Below, in pieces: positions 44,723 to 54,197 of a stretch of DNA of 64,000 bases. The stretch comes from Novosphingobium sp. 28-62-57 (lineage in GTDB: Bacteria > Pseudomonadota > Alphaproteobacteria > Sphingomonadales > Sphingomonadaceae), in contig NCGO01000009.1 of NCBI GenBank assembly GCA_002256985.1, positions 124,001-188,000 of the forward strand. The letters run 5' to 3'. The notes beneath the pieces are model-generated. The model did no database searches and was not told the origin of the DNA. It worked only from the letters and a program-made list of their open reading frames with translations. Within the stretch, counting starts at the first letter, position 1. Every line of letters starts with the position of its first letter. The position numbers and the translations under genes are program-made.

Positions 44723-46176
44723 ACGATTCGGGGGAGCGAATGATGTTCAAGGAAACCGGGCGTGACGAGATGTTGGCCGCGCTGAATCTGCAGCGAGAGG
44801 CGTTCACGGCGGCCCGCCCGGAGGCGCTGTCTGTCCGTCATGACCGGCTTGAGCGCTGCGCGCGGATGCTGCTGGACCACGGCGAGGAATTTGCCCGCGC
44901 GATGAGCGCTGACTTTGGCCATCGCAGCCATGCACAATCGATGCTGACCGATGTGATGCCTGCGATGAGCCTGATCCGCTATTCACAGAAGCGGATGAAG
45001 GCGTGGAGCAAGCCGGAAAAGCGGCACGTGAACTTTCCGCTGAACCTTTTGGGGGCAAGGGCGGAGGTCCGCTATGAACCCAAGGGCGTGATTGGCGTGG
45101 TGGCACCGTGGAATTTCCCGGTGGGCCTGACGATGGGGCCGCTGGCGCAGGCCTTTGCCGCCGGAAACCGCGCGATGCTGAAGCCCAGCGAGTTTACCGA
45201 GCGGACATCTGAACTGATGGCGCAGCTTTTCCCGAAGTTTTTCGGGCCGGAGGAGGTCGTGGTGGTGCTCGGCGGGCCGCAGACCGGGCAGGATTTCTGC
45301 GCGCTGCCGTTTGATCATCTGCTGTTCACCGGGGCGACGTCTATCGGCAAGCATGTGCTGCATGCCGCGGCGGACAATCTGGTGCCGGTGACGCTGGAAC
45401 TGGGCGGCAAATCGCCGACGATCATGGGCCGCAGCGCCAATGTGGAGCGCGCGGCCGAACGCATCGCGCTGGGCAAGATGATGAATGCCGGGCAAATCTG
45501 CCTTGCGCCCGATTACATGCTGGTGCCCGAGGATATGGAGCATCAGGCAATTGGCGCGGTGCAGGCCAGTGTGGCGCAGATGTATCCGACGCTGCTGGCC
45601 AACGATGACTATACATCGGTCATCAATCGCCGCCATTTTGACCGGCTGACTGGGCTGGTGGACGATGCCGTGGCGAAAGGTGCGGAAGCCATCGTCGTCA
45701 ATCCCGGCAACGAGAATTTTGCTGGATCGAACGGCAATAAGATGCCGCTGACGATCCTGCGCAATGTGAACGACGACATGAAAGTGATGCAGGACGAGAT
45801 TTTCGGACCGATCCTGCCGGTGAAGACCTATCGCGGGATCGATCAGGCCATCGACTATATCAATGCTCATGATCGTCCGCTGGGGCTCTACTACTTTGGC
45901 GAGGATTCAGCCGAGCGCGAGACGGTGCTGGGGCGGACGATTTCGGGCGGCGTGACGGTCAACGATGTTATTTTTCATGTCTCGGCCGATGACCTGCCGT
46001 TTGGCGGGATCGGGCCTTCGGGCATGGGCAGCTATCACGGCGTCGAAGGGTTCCGCGCGTTCAGCCATGCGCGGGCGGTTTATAGCCAGCCCAAGATTGG
46101 GCTTGCGAAGATTGCCGGGTTGATGCCGCCTTATGGCGCGGCGACGGCGCGCACGCTGAAGATGCAGATCAAGTAG
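44719..46176 (+). CDS. Coniferyl-aldehyde-dehydrogenase-like aldehyde dehydrogenase
   Basis: 485 residues if it begins at the ATG at 44719 (ATGA overlap with the peptidase stop); starts at 44740 or 44743 behind GGGGGAG are equally possible. The dehydrogenase signatures are GVIGVVAPWNFPVGL, the general base E227 in LELGGKSP, and the nucleophile C261 in NAGQICLAPDY. The class with APDY is close to coniferyl aldehyde dehydrogenases, which oxidise lignin-derived aldehydes; that fits sphingomonad aromatics metabolism but is an inference. Confidence 0.87.
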   Translation: MNDSGERMMFKETGRDEMLAALNLQREAFTAARPEALSVRHDRLERCARMLLDHGEEFARAMSADFGHRSHAQSMLTDVMPAMSLIRYSQKRMKAWSKPEKRHVNFPLNLLGARAEVRYEPKGVIGVVAPWNFPVGLTMGPLAQAFAAGNRAMLKPSEFTERTSELMAQLFPKFFGPEEVVVVLGGPQTGQDFCALPFDHLLFTGATSIGKHVLHAAADNLVPVTLELGGKSPTIMGRSANVERAAERIALGKMMNAGQICLAPDYMLVPEDMEHQAIGAVQASVAQMYPTLLANDDYTSVINRRHFDRLTGLVDDAVAKGAEAIVVNPGNENFAGSNGNKMPLTILRNVNDDMKVMQDEIFGPILPVKTYRGIDQAIDYINAHDRPLGLYYFGEDSAERETVLGRTISGGVTVNDVIFHVSADDLPFGGIGPSGMGSYHGVEGFRAFSHARAVYSQPKIGLAKIAGLMPPYGAATARTLKMQIK

Positions 46177-46618
46177 CTTAGGATTCTGGAACGGGCCTCC
46201 GGAACGGTGAGGTTCGGTATTTTTCAGATATTGCGAAAAGGGGTTTCGCGCAGAGAACGCAGAGGAAGCAGAGATGAAGTGCAAGGCCGAAGGGCGATTG
46301 ACCCCAATGACCTTGGGAAAGCCTCAACGTTCGGATTTTTGAGGCGGCTGCGCCGCTGCTTCAACTTCTTCGCGATCTTTGCTCCCTTTGCGGGCTCTGC
46401 GCGAAACGTCTTCTTTGCATTGGCCTTACGGCAGGATCGTGGCGGCAGGGACAGTAGGTTAGGCATACGAATTATAAGGGCCGGTTTGAGGGTACGCATT
46501 GACCCGAAAAGGGGGAAAAGTGCCGTCGATAGCGGCTTCGTTGCAGCGCACACCACTTGCGCGAATGATCTGTCGGGACTAGGGCGCAGGCGAACAACGC
46601 AGATAAGCGAGTCAGCCC
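46177..46618. other. 442-base region upstream of nuoA with a repeat element and the operon promoter
   Basis: No gene. The first half carries a degenerate inverted repeat element (46243-46407). The second half (46408-46618) should hold the nuo promoter; a TTGACC at 46500-46505 is a possible -35 box but no clear -10 box is visible. Confidence 0.6.
46243..46407. repeat. Degenerate inverted repeat element upstream of nuoA
   Basis: Perfect 13-base terminal arms (GTTTCGCGCAGAG at 46243-46255, CTCTGCGCGAAAC at 46395-46407), with further imperfect pairing of purine-rich and pyrimidine-rich tracts inward. The layout suggests a small non-coding dispersed element; it carries no ORF for a transposase. 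Confidence 0.65.
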
Positions 46619-46993
46619 TTGGTCGATCTGTCTCAATACCTGCCGATCTTGATCTTTCTGGGCATTGCCCTGGCATTATCATCGGCTTTCGTGTTTCTGC
46701 CCATGGGCATCTCTCGCCTGACGGGCGCACACAACCCGAATGCCGAAAAGCTGAGCGAATATGAATGCGGCTTCCCCGCGTTCGAGGACCCGCGCAGCCA
46801 GTTTGACGTGCGGTTCTACCTCGTGGCGATCCTGTTCATCATCTTCGATCTGGAAGCGGCGTTCCTGTTCCCCTGGGCGGTGAGCCTGGGTGAGACGGGC
46901 TGGGCCGGGTGGACCACGATGATGATCTTCCTCGCTGAACTGGTGATCGGCTTTATCTACGCCTGGAAAAAGGGCGCGCTGGACTGGGAATGA
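46619..46993 (+). CDS. nuoA: NADH-quinone oxidoreductase subunit A
   Basis: 124 residues. The start is TTG at 46619, giving [12 protein letters not shown], a typical NuoA N-terminus; no ATG fits. Three membrane helices are visible and the conserved loop [40 protein letters not shown]. It is a membrane-arm subunit near the quinone site of complex I and the first gene of the operon. The stop overlaps nuoB as ATGA. A TTG start at the head of the operon could limit its translation. Confidence 0.96.
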   Translation: MVDLSQYLPILIFLGIALALSSAFVFLPMGISRLTGAHNPNAEKLSEYECGFPAFEDPRSQFDVRFYLVAILFIIFDLEAAFLFPWAVSLGETGWAGWTTMMIFLAELVIGFIYAWKKGALDWE

Positions 46994-47550
46994 GCAACAT
47001 GGCCACTTCTTCGCTCGTTGGTGCCGGTCAGGGTGCCGGTGCAATTACCGCTCCCGATCAGGCGTTTTTCGAAAGCCTCAATGCTGAAGTCAGCGACAAG
47101 GGTTTCCTTGTCACCAGCACCGAGGACCTGTTCCAGTGGGCGCGCACCGGATCGTTGTGGTGGATGACCTTCGGGCTTGCCTGCTGTGCGGTCGAGATGA
47201 TCCACGTGAACATGCCGCGTTATGACATGGAGCGCTTTGGCGTTGCCCCGCGCGCTTCCCCGCGTCAGTCGGACGTGATGATCGTGGCCGGCACGCTGTG
47301 CAACAAGATGGCCCCGGCGCTGCGCAAGGTCTATGACCAGATGTCGGACCCGAAGTATGTGATCTCTATGGGATCGTGTGCCAATGGCGGTGGCTATTAT
47401 CACTACAGCTACAGCGTTGTGCGCGGGTGTGACCGGATCGTGCCGGTGGACATCTATGTTCCCGGCTGCCCGCCGACCGCAGAAGCGCTGCTCTATGGCG
47501 TGATGCAGTTGCAGCGGAAGATTCGCCGTGTGGGTACGATTGAGCGCTAA
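46990..47550 (+). CDS. nuoB: NADH-quinone oxidoreductase subunit B
   Basis: 186 residues, start overlapping nuoA. It carries the ligands of the last iron-sulfur cluster (N2): C65 and C66 (ACCAVEM), C130 (GSCANGGG) and C160 (VPGCPPTAE). It passes electrons to quinone in the peripheral arm. An N-terminal extension of about 25 residues rich in small amino acids precedes the conserved part. nuoC follows after ten bases. Confidence 0.97.
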   Translation: MSNMATSSLVGAGQGAGAITAPDQAFFESLNAEVSDKGFLVTSTEDLFQWARTGSLWWMTFGLACCAVEMIHVNMPRYDMERFGVAPRASPRQSDVMIVAGTLCNKMAPALRKVYDQMSDPKYVISMGSCANGGGYYHYSYSVVRGCDRIVPVDIYVPGCPPTAEALLYGVMQLQRKIRRVGTIER

Positions 47551-47560
47551 GGGGCAGGCG

Positions 47561-48295
47561 ATGACAGTTCTCCACTCTGCTCCGCGCTGGACCTCGAACG
47601 AGGGCGTGCTTGATACGCTGGTTGCCGCGCTGGGCGATATGGTCGTGGCTTCGAAGGAAGAGCACGGCGAAATCGTGCTGACCGTGGCGCGCGATCGTGT
47701 TGAGGATGCGCTGCGTCTGTTGCGCGATGAACACGAATACCAGCAGTTGATGGATATTGCGGGCGTTGATTACCCGCAGCGGGCAGAGCGTTTCGACGTG
47801 TGCTACTGCCTGCTTTCGGTCACGCGGAACCATCGGATCGTGGTGAAGGTCACCACCGACGAGGTTGCGCCGGTGCCGACCGTGACCACGCTGTGGCCCA
47901 ACGCCGGTTGGTATGAGCGCGAAGTCTATGACATGTTCGGCGTGCTGTTTGCGGGCAACCCGGACCTGCGCCGCATCCTCACCGACTATGGTTTTCAGGG
48001 GCACCCGTTCCGCAAGGATTTCCCGCTTACGGGCTATGTCGAGCTGCGCTATTCCGAAGAGGACAAGCGCGTGGTTTATGAGCCGGTGCAACTGGCGCAG
48101 GATTTGCGGCAGTTTGATTTCATGAGCCCGTGGGAAGGCGCGGATTACGTGCTGCCGGGTGATGAAAAGGCGGTGCAGGCGGCTCCGCCACCCAAAGTGG
48201 ATACGCCCAAGACGACCGAAAAGCCTGCCGATACCGGCGCTGGTGCAAAGGCCAACGCCGAGGCGGCCAAGAAGACCGATGGAGACGGCGCATGA
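47561..48295 (+). CDS. nuoC: NADH-quinone oxidoreductase subunit C
   Basis: 244 residues from the ATG at 47561, with GGGGCAGG just before it. The core has the conserved [12 protein letters not shown] and [13 protein letters not shown]. The last 35 residues are a low-complexity tail rich in K, A, P and T (from about VQAAPPPKV), not needed for the fold. nuoC and nuoD are separate genes here, unlike the E. coli fusion. Its stop overlaps nuoD (ATGA). Confidence 0.96.
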   Translation: MTVLHSAPRWTSNEGVLDTLVAALGDMVVASKEEHGEIVLTVARDRVEDALRLLRDEHEYQQLMDIAGVDYPQRAERFDVCYCLLSVTRNHRIVVKVTTDEVAPVPTVTTLWPNAGWYEREVYDMFGVLFAGNPDLRRILTDYGFQGHPFRKDFPLTGYVELRYSEEDKRVVYEPVQLAQDLRQFDFMSPWEGADYVLPGDEKAVQAAPPPKVDTPKTTEKPADTGAGAKANAEAAKKTDGDGA

Positions 48296-49503
48296 GCCTC
48301 TCGCTTGAACAATCGCCGACCACCGGCGATGATGTCATCACCAACTACACGATCAACTTCGGGCCGCAGCACCCGGCGGCGCACGGCGTTTTGCGCATGG
48401 TGATGGAGCTTGATGGCGAGATCATCGAACGCATCGACCCGCACGTCGGCCTGCTGCACCGCGGCACCGAAAAGCTGATCGAGCACAAGACCTACCTTCA
48501 GGCGCTGCCCTATTTTGACCGGCTCGATTACTGTTCGCCGCTCGCGATGGAGCATTCCTATGTGCTGGCGGTGGAAAAGCTGCTGAACATCGAGGTTCCG
48601 CTGCGCGCGCAGTATCTGCGCGTGCTGTTTGCGGAACTGACGCGCATCTGCAACCACATGCTCAACCTCGGTTCACATGTGATGGACGTCGGCGCGATGA
48701 CGCCGAACCTGTGGATGTTCGAAGTGCGCGAGGACTGCCTCAACTTCTTCGAACGCGCGAGCGGGGCGCGCATGCACGCAGCATGGTTCCGCCCCGGCGG
48801 CGTGCATCAGGACGTGCCGCTCAAGCTGCTGACCGACATTGCCGACTGGATCGACACGCGCCTGCACCCGCTGTTCAACGACGCGATGAGCCTCGTGGTC
48901 GACAACCGCATCTTCAAGCAGCGCAATGTCGATATCGGTGTGGTGTCGAAGGAAGACGCGCTGCGCTGGGGCTTTTCCGGGCCGATGATCCGCGGGTCGG
49001 GCATCGCGTGGGACTTGCGCAAGAGCCAGCCTTACGACGTTTATGACCGCATGGACTTTGCCGTTCCCGTCGGCACCAGCGGCGATTGCTATGACCGCTT
49101 CATGGTCCGCGTCGAAGAAGTGCGCCAGTCGGCCCGCATCATCCAGCAGTGCATTGCGCAGATGCCCGAAGGCCCCGTCGCCAGCACCGACCGCAAGGTC
49201 GTGCCGCCCAAGCGCGCCGAGATGAAGCAGTCGATGGAAGCGCTGATCCATCACTTCAAGCTCTACACCGAAGGCTTCCACGTTCCGGCGGGCGAAGTCT
49301 ATGTGGCAACCGAGAGCCCCAAGGGCGAATTCGGCGTCTATCTGGTGTCGGACGGCAGCAACAAACCGTACCGCTGCAAGATCCGCCCGACTGCGTTCAG
49401 CCACCTCCAGGCGATGGACTTCATGAGCGTCGGCCACATGCTGCCCGACGTGACCGCGATCATCGGCGCCATCGACGTGGTGTTCGGGGAGTGCGACCGG
49501 TGA
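48292..49503 (+). CDS. nuoD: NADH-quinone oxidoreductase subunit D
   Basis: 403 residues. Conserved features are [14 protein letters not shown] at the front, [14 protein letters not shown], the segment PYFDRLDY with the tyrosine near the quinone head, and the end [10 protein letters not shown]. It forms the quinone pocket with NuoB. The start overlaps nuoC and the stop overlaps the small NTF2-like gene (GTGA), so the operon is tightly coupled. Confidence 0.97.
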   Translation: MSLSLEQSPTTGDDVITNYTINFGPQHPAAHGVLRMVMELDGEIIERIDPHVGLLHRGTEKLIEHKTYLQALPYFDRLDYCSPLAMEHSYVLAVEKLLNIEVPLRAQYLRVLFAELTRICNHMLNLGSHVMDVGAMTPNLWMFEVREDCLNFFERASGARMHAAWFRPGGVHQDVPLKLLTDIADWIDTRLHPLFNDAMSLVVDNRIFKQRNVDIGVVSKEDALRWGFSGPMIRGSGIAWDLRKSQPYDVYDRMDFAVPVGTSGDCYDRFMVRVEEVRQSARIIQQCIAQMPEGPVASTDRKVVPPKRAEMKQSMEALIHHFKLYTEGFHVPAGEVYVATESPKGEFGVYLVSDGSNKPYRCKIRPTAFSHLQAMDFMSVGHMLPDVTAIIGAIDVVFGECDR

Positions 49504-49850
49504 GCCATCTCGAAACCGCCAAGGCCATGATTGCCGCCTACAACGCGCAGGACGTAGATACCTACGTCTCTTACATGACCGACGATGCCTGCGAGGCGAA
49601 CTATCGCGGGGATGTGGTGCGCGAGGGCAAGGAGGGCACGCGCTCCGGGCTTGCTGCCGCGTTTGCACGTTGGCCACAGAACCATGCCGAGATCGTCGAG
49701 GCGCAGGCCATCGGCAATTATGTTTTGATGCGCGAGCATGTGACGCGCGGGCCGGCGACCGATGGTTCGGCGCTGGTGGAGCCGTTTGATGTGATCGCAG
49801 TCTATTCTTTCGAGGGCGACAAGTGCTCTCGGGTGGAGTTCATTCGATGA
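49500..49850 (+). CDS. NTF2/SnoaL-like protein inserted between nuoD and nuoE
   Basis: 116 residues starting with GTG at 49500, overlapping the nuoD stop (GTGA). Pattern: [33 protein letters not shown], then [20 protein letters not shown] and [20 protein letters not shown], which is the cone-shaped NTF2-like fold of the SnoaL/nuclear-transport-factor-2 group. These bind or convert small molecules, or serve as assembly factors. It is not a known complex I subunit. Position and coupling suggest co-expression with complex I. Confidence 0.78.
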   Translation: MSHLETAKAMIAAYNAQDVDTYVSYMTDDACEANYRGDVVREGKEGTRSGLAAAFARWPQNHAEIVEAQAIGNYVLMREHVTRGPATDGSALVEPFDVIAVYSFEGDKCSRVEFIR

Positions 49851-50017
49851 GTGCTGTCGTAAAGTTCCTCCCCGAACCGGGGAGGGGGACCATCCGCAGG
49901 ATGGTGGAGGGGCACCCTCGTATTGACGCAACGCCGACAGGGCGGGATTTGGGGCCTGTGCCCCTCCACCAGCTACGCTGGTCCCCCTCCCCGTGCCGGG
50001 GAGGAATTTGTGGCTGA
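49847..50017 (+). other. Junction mini-ORF across the repeat before nuoE
   Basis: 56 codons. The ATG overlaps the stop of the NTF2-like gene (ATGA) and has GGAG at 49835-49838, eight bases upstream. It reads through the repeat and stops at 50015-50017, just inside nuoE (start 50010). It is probably a coupling relic and not a functional protein. Confidence 0.4.
49865..50006. repeat. Large inverted repeat before nuoE
   Basis: Arms of about 48-50 bases (49865-49914 and 49959-50006) are near-perfect reverse complements, and each arm folds on itself. The right arm ends in GGGGAGGAA, which serves as the nuoE ribosome site. Confidence 0.82.
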
Positions 50018-50678
50018 CCGCTTTATCGAACCCGACAGCCCGGAATTGCGCGCCCGTTGGGGTGGCTTTGCATGGACTGCCGAAAATGCCGAACAGGCCA
50101 AGGTGATCGTCGCGCGCTATCCGGCAGGGCGTCAGCGTTCGGCGGTGATGCCGCTGCTCGATCTGGCGCAGCGCCAGGTGGGCGCTGAGCTGAACACGCA
50201 AGGCTGGCTGCCGATTCCGGTGATGGAATATGTGGCCAAGTACCTCGACATGCCAGTGATCCGCGTGGTCGAAGTGGCGACGTTTTATACGATGTACAAC
50301 ATCGCGCCGATTGGCCGCTTCCACGTGCAAGTCTGCGGCACCACGCCGTGTATGCTGCGCGGGTCGGACGACATCATGGCCGCCTGCAAGGGCAAGGGCC
50401 TGAAGAAGGGCCACACCACGGCGGACGGCCTGTTCACGCTGACCGAGGTCGAGTGCATGGGCAATTGCGCATCGGCCCCGATGGTCCAGATCAACGATGA
50501 CAATTACGAAGACCTGACCGCCGCCGATATGGAGCGCATCCTTGACGAGCTGGCCGCAGGCAAGCAGCCGAAGACCGGCACGCAATTGCCGGGCCGTCAT
50601 ACGGTGGAACCGGCAGGGGCTTTGAGCAATCTGACGGCGATGGTTGATGCCAACTACGATTACCGGGGGGAGTGGTAA
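50010..50678 (+). CDS. nuoE: NADH-quinone oxidoreductase subunit E
   Basis: 222 residues from the GTG at 50010; the longer frame to 49923 would translate the repeat and is rejected. The ribosome site GAGGAA at 50001 belongs to the repeat arm. The binuclear cluster (N1a) ligands are in VCGTTPC and ECMGNC. It sits with NuoF in the NADH dehydrogenase module. A proline/threonine-rich tail ends the protein. Confidence 0.95.
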   Translation: MADRFIEPDSPELRARWGGFAWTAENAEQAKVIVARYPAGRQRSAVMPLLDLAQRQVGAELNTQGWLPIPVMEYVAKYLDMPVIRVVEVATFYTMYNIAPIGRFHVQVCGTTPCMLRGSDDIMAACKGKGLKKGHTTADGLFTLTEVECMGNCASAPMVQINDDNYEDLTAADMERILDELAAGKQPKTGTQLPGRHTVEPAGALSNLTAMVDANYDYRGEW

Positions 50679-50681
50679 GCC

Positions 50682-50786
50682 ATGAACCTGCTGCAACAAC
50701 ATCCGTTCGTGTCGAGCGAAGTCGAGACACTGTGCGCGCGGCTTCTCGACTTCGCTCGAAGCGAACGGGGAGGGTTTGACCTGTGA
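50682..50786 (+). other. Junction mini-ORF across the repeat between nuoE and nuoF
   Basis: 34 codons plus stop. The ATG lies four bases after the nuoE stop and has GGAG at 50669-50672. It runs through the palindrome and its TGA (50784-50786) overlaps the nuoF GTG. This preserves gene-to-gene coupling. Confidence 0.45.
50703..50768. repeat. REP-like palindrome between nuoE and nuoF
   Basis: 25-base arms beginning CCGTTCGTGTCGAGC pair with two mismatches. Same family as the element at 23841-23910. The GGGGAGGG just after it is the nuoF ribosome site. Confidence 0.85.
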
Positions 50787-52069
50787 GCCTTCAAGATAAA
50801 GACCGCATTTTCACCAACGTCTACGGCTTCCAGCCCTGGAACCTGAAGGCTGCGCAGGCGCGCGGCGATTGGGACAATACCAAGGCCCTGATGGAGCGCG
50901 GACAGGACGCGATCATCGAGGAAATCAAGGCTTCCGGCCTGCGCGGTCGTGGCGGTGCGGGCTTCCCCACCGGGATGAAATGGTCGTTCATGCCCAAAGA
51001 AAGCAAGGACGGCCGTCCGAGCTTCTTGGTGATCAACGCCGACGAATCCGAGCCGGGTTCGTGCAAGGACCGCGAAATCATCCGCCACGATCCGCACAAG
51101 CTGATCGAAGGCGCGCTGGTGGCGGGCTATGCGATGCGCGCGCGCGCTGCCTACATCTACATTCGCGGCGAATATATCCGCGAGGCCGAAACGCTGTTCG
51201 CCGCCGTACAGGAGGCTTATGACGCGGGCCTGATCGGCAAGAATGCTTGCGGTTCGGGCTACGATTTCGACGTATTCGTCCATCGCGGTGCGGGTGCTTA
51301 CATCTGCGGTGAAGAAACCGCGATGATCGAAAGCCTTGAAGGCAAGAAGGGCCAGCCGCGTCTTAAGCCGCCATTCCCGGCAGGCGCAGGTCTCTATGGC
51401 TGCCCGACCACGGTCAACAACGTGGAATCCATCGCGGTTGCGCCGACGATCCTGCGTCGTGGCGCTTCGTGGTTCTCCTCGTTCGGGCGTGATAACAACA
51501 AGGGCACCAAGCTCTTTCAGATCAGCGGGCACGTAAACCGTCCCTGCGTGGTCGAAGAAGAGATGAGCATCCCGTTCAGCGAGCTGATCGAAAAGCACTG
51601 CGGCGGCATTCGCGGCGGGCGTGACAACTTGCTGGCGGTGATCCCCGGCGGATCGTCGGTGCCGCTGGTTCCGGCCGCCGAAATCTGGGACGCGCCGATG
51701 GATTTCGACGGCCTCAAGGCGGTCGGCTCCGGCCTTGGCACTGCTGCGGTGATCGTCATGGACAAGTCCACCGACATCGTCCGTGCGATTGCCCGCCTGT
51801 CATACTTCTACAAGCACGAATCTTGCGGCCAGTGCACGCCCTGCCGCGAAGGCACCGGCTGGATGTGGCGCGTGATGGAACGCCTGCGCACCGGCGATGC
51901 CGACGTTGGCGAAATCGACATGCTGTTCAACGTAACCAAGCAGGTCGAAGGCCACACGATTTGTGCGCTGGGCGATGCGGCGGCTTGGCCGATCCAAGGC
52001 CTGATCAAGCACTTCCGCCCCGAGATCGAGCGCCGGATTGCCGAGAATGTGCGGGAGGCAGCAGAGTAA
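50783..52069 (+). CDS. nuoF: NADH-quinone oxidoreductase subunit F
   Basis: 428 residues from the GTG at 50783, with GGGGAGGG upstream. The NADH/FMN site is seen as [15 protein letters not shown] and the cluster N3 ligands in [11 protein letters not shown] and a later cysteine in HTICALGD. It accepts electrons from NADH. Its stop overlaps nuoG by one base (TAATG). Confidence 0.97.
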   Translation: MSLQDKDRIFTNVYGFQPWNLKAAQARGDWDNTKALMERGQDAIIEEIKASGLRGRGGAGFPTGMKWSFMPKESKDGRPSFLVINADESEPGSCKDREIIRHDPHKLIEGALVAGYAMRARAAYIYIRGEYIREAETLFAAVQEAYDAGLIGKNACGSGYDFDVFVHRGAGAYICGEETAMIESLEGKKGQPRLKPPFPAGAGLYGCPTTVNNVESIAVAPTILRRGASWFSSFGRDNNKGTKLFQISGHVNRPCVVEEEMSIPFSELIEKHCGGIRGGRDNLLAVIPGGSSVPLVPAAEIWDAPMDFDGLKAVGSGLGTAAVIVMDKSTDIVRAIARLSYFYKHESCGQCTPCREGTGWMWRVMERLRTGDADVGEIDMLFNVTKQVEGHTICALGDAAAWPIQGLIKHFRPEIERRIAENVREAAE

Positions 52070-54078
52070 TGCCTAAAGTCAAAGTGGATGGCGTAGAGCT
52101 CGAAGTCCCGGCAGGCGCTACTGTCCTGCAGGCGTGCGAGCTGGCCGGGAAGGAAATTCCGCGCTTCTGCTATCATGAGCGGCTGAGCATTGCTGGCAAT
52201 TGCCGCATGTGTCTGGTCGAGGTGAAGCCCGGGCCGCCCAAGCCGCAGGCTTCGTGCGCGCTTCCGGCCACCGAGGGCCAAGAAATCCGCACGGATTCCG
52301 AGATGGTCAAGAAGGCGCGGGAAGGGGTGATGGAGTTTCTCCTGATCAACCACCCGCTCGATTGCCCGATCTGCGATCAGGGCGGCGAGTGCGATCTTCA
52401 GGACCAGTCGGTTGCCTATGGGCGCGGTGCTTCTCGTTATGACGAGAGCAAGCGTGCGGTGACCGAGAAGTACATGGGGCCGCTGATCAAGACGACGATG
52501 ACGCGCTGTATCCACTGCACCCGCTGCGTGCGGTTCAGCGAGGAAGTGGCGGGCGTGGACGAAATCGGCGCGTTTTATCGCGGCGAGACGATGCAGATTT
52601 CCACTTATCTGGAAAAGGCTGCGGCGCACGAATTGTCGGCCAATGTGATCGACCTTTGCCCGGTCGGCGCGCTGACTTCGCGCCCTTATGCGTTCGAGGC
52701 GCGGCCGTGGGAGCTGAAGAAGACGCTGTCGATCGACGTATCGGACGCCATCGGATCGAACATCCGGCTCGACAGCCGGGGCCGTGAAGTGATGCGCATT
52801 CTGCCTCGCGTGAATGATGACGTGAACGAGGAGTGGCTGTCTGACCGTGCGCGCTACATGGTCGATGGCTTGACACGCCGCCGTCTGGACAAGCCGTGGT
52901 TGCGCCGTGATGGCAAGCTGGTTGCGGCTACGTGGGCCGAGGCTTTTGACGCTGTGGCCAAGATCAATCCGGGGTCGTCCGTGGCAGTTATCGCTGGCGA
53001 TCTGGTCGATTGCGAGACGATGTTTGCGGCCAAGAAGTTGGCTGGAGCGCTGGGTTCGACCTTGCTTGAAGGCCGCCAGACCGGTTTGGCCTATGATACG
53101 TCGAACATAGCTGCGGTGAACTTCAACTCGACGCTGGCTGGCATCGAGGATGCGGACGCGGTGCTGATCGTGGGGTCAATGATCCGCGACGAAGCGCCGC
53201 TGCTCAACACTCGCCTGCGCAAGGCAGTGAAGAAGGGCGGACGCGTGTTCATCGTCGGCCCGCAGTGGGATCCGACTTATCCCGCGACCTTCATCGGCGA
53301 CGATGTGGGCGTGCTGGGCAATCTGCCCGAAGCGGTGATCGAGGCATTCGGCAACGCTGAACGTCCGGCGATCATCGTGGGCGGGGCAGGGCTGGCCAAG
53401 GGCGGTCTGGAAGCTGGCCTTGCTTTTGCCGAGCAGTTCAATCTGGTGCGTGAGGGCTGGAACGGCTTCAATGTGATCCACATGGCTGCAAGCCGCATGG
53501 GCGGGTTGATGCTGGGCTATGCGCAACCGGGCGGCCTTGCCGATCTGGTTGCGGCCAAGCCGAAGATGGTGATTTCGCTGGGCGCGGACGAGGTGGACTT
53601 CACCAAGTTTGCAGGCTCGATGATCGTGCACATCGGCCATCATGGTGACAAGGCGGCGCATGCAGCCGACGTGATCCTGCCTGCCGCCGCGTTCAGCGAG
53701 AAGGACGGCACTTACGTCAACACCGAAGGCCGCGTGCAGTATGCCGAGAAGGCCGTGTTCGCGCCCGGCGATGCCCGCGAGGACTGGACGATCCTGCGCG
53801 CGATGGCCGATGCGCTGGGCGTTTCGGTCGGCTTCGACAGCTTCGAACAGCTTCGCGCGGCGATGGTTGCCGAAGTTCCGGCATTGGGCGTGGAAGGTCT
53901 GGCCGATTACGGTGCGTTGCCTTCGGCTCTTTTGGGCGCGACGGCAGAGGGCGTGATTGCGGGCTATCCGATCAAGGACCGCTATCTGACCAACGCCATC
54001 GCGCGCTCCAGCCCGACGTTGCAGCGCTGCTCGGCAGAACTGTTGCATGGTGAAAGCTTCGCGGAGGCTGCGGAATGA
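52069..54078 (+). CDS. nuoG: NADH-quinone oxidoreductase subunit G
   Basis: 669 residues from the ATG at 52069. The N-terminal clusters are all visible: the 2Fe-2S ligands in CYHERLSIAGNCRMC, 4Fe-4S ligands in CPICDQGGECDLQ and CIHCTRCVRFSEEV, and VIDLCPVGALTSRP. The C-terminal part is a molybdopterin-oxidoreductase-like fold that has lost its cofactor. It is the largest subunit of the peripheral arm. GGAGG at 54063, within its end, precedes the following mini-ORF. Confidence 0.97.
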   Translation: MPKVKVDGVELEVPAGATVLQACELAGKEIPRFCYHERLSIAGNCRMCLVEVKPGPPKPQASCALPATEGQEIRTDSEMVKKAREGVMEFLLINHPLDCPICDQGGECDLQDQSVAYGRGASRYDESKRAVTEKYMGPLIKTTMTRCIHCTRCVRFSEEVAGVDEIGAFYRGETMQISTYLEKAAAHELSANVIDLCPVGALTSRPYAFEARPWELKKTLSIDVSDAIGSNIRLDSRGREVMRILPRVNDDVNEEWLSDRARYMVDGLTRRRLDKPWLRRDGKLVAATWAEAFDAVAKINPGSSVAVIAGDLVDCETMFAAKKLAGALGSTLLEGRQTGLAYDTSNIAAVNFNSTLAGIEDADAVLIVGSMIRDEAPLLNTRLRKAVKKGGRVFIVGPQWDPTYPATFIGDDVGVLGNLPEAVIEAFGNAERPAIIVGGAGLAKGGLEAGLAFAEQFNLVREGWNGFNVIHMAASRMGGLMLGYAQPGGLADLVAAKPKMVISLGADEVDFTKFAGSMIVHIGHHGDKAAHAADVILPAAAFSEKDGTYVNTEGRVQYAEKAVFAPGDAREDWTILRAMADALGVSVGFDSFEQLRAAMVAEVPALGVEGLADYGALPSALLGATAEGVIAGYPIKDRYLTNAIARSSPTLQRCSAELLHGESFAEAAE

Positions 54079-54197
54079 TGAGCCTTCTAGCTGTCAATCA
54101 CAACCACAGCCGTTCGTGTCGAGCGAAGTCGAGACACGCTGGCGCTGCGGATGGTGTCTCGACTGCGCTCGACACGAACGGGGGTAGGGTGCTGTGA
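54078..54197 (+). other. Junction mini-ORF across the repeat between nuoG and nuoH
   Basis: 39 codons plus stop from the ATG at 54078 (or 54075, which overlaps the nuoG stop as ATGA). GGAGG lies at 54063-54067. The TGA at 54195-54197 overlaps the nuoH GTG. Confidence 0.45.
54110..54181. repeat. REP-like palindrome between nuoG and nuoH
   Basis: 28-base arms (54110-54137 and 54154-54181) pair with one mismatch. Same family as the elements at 23841 and 50703. Confidence 0.87.
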
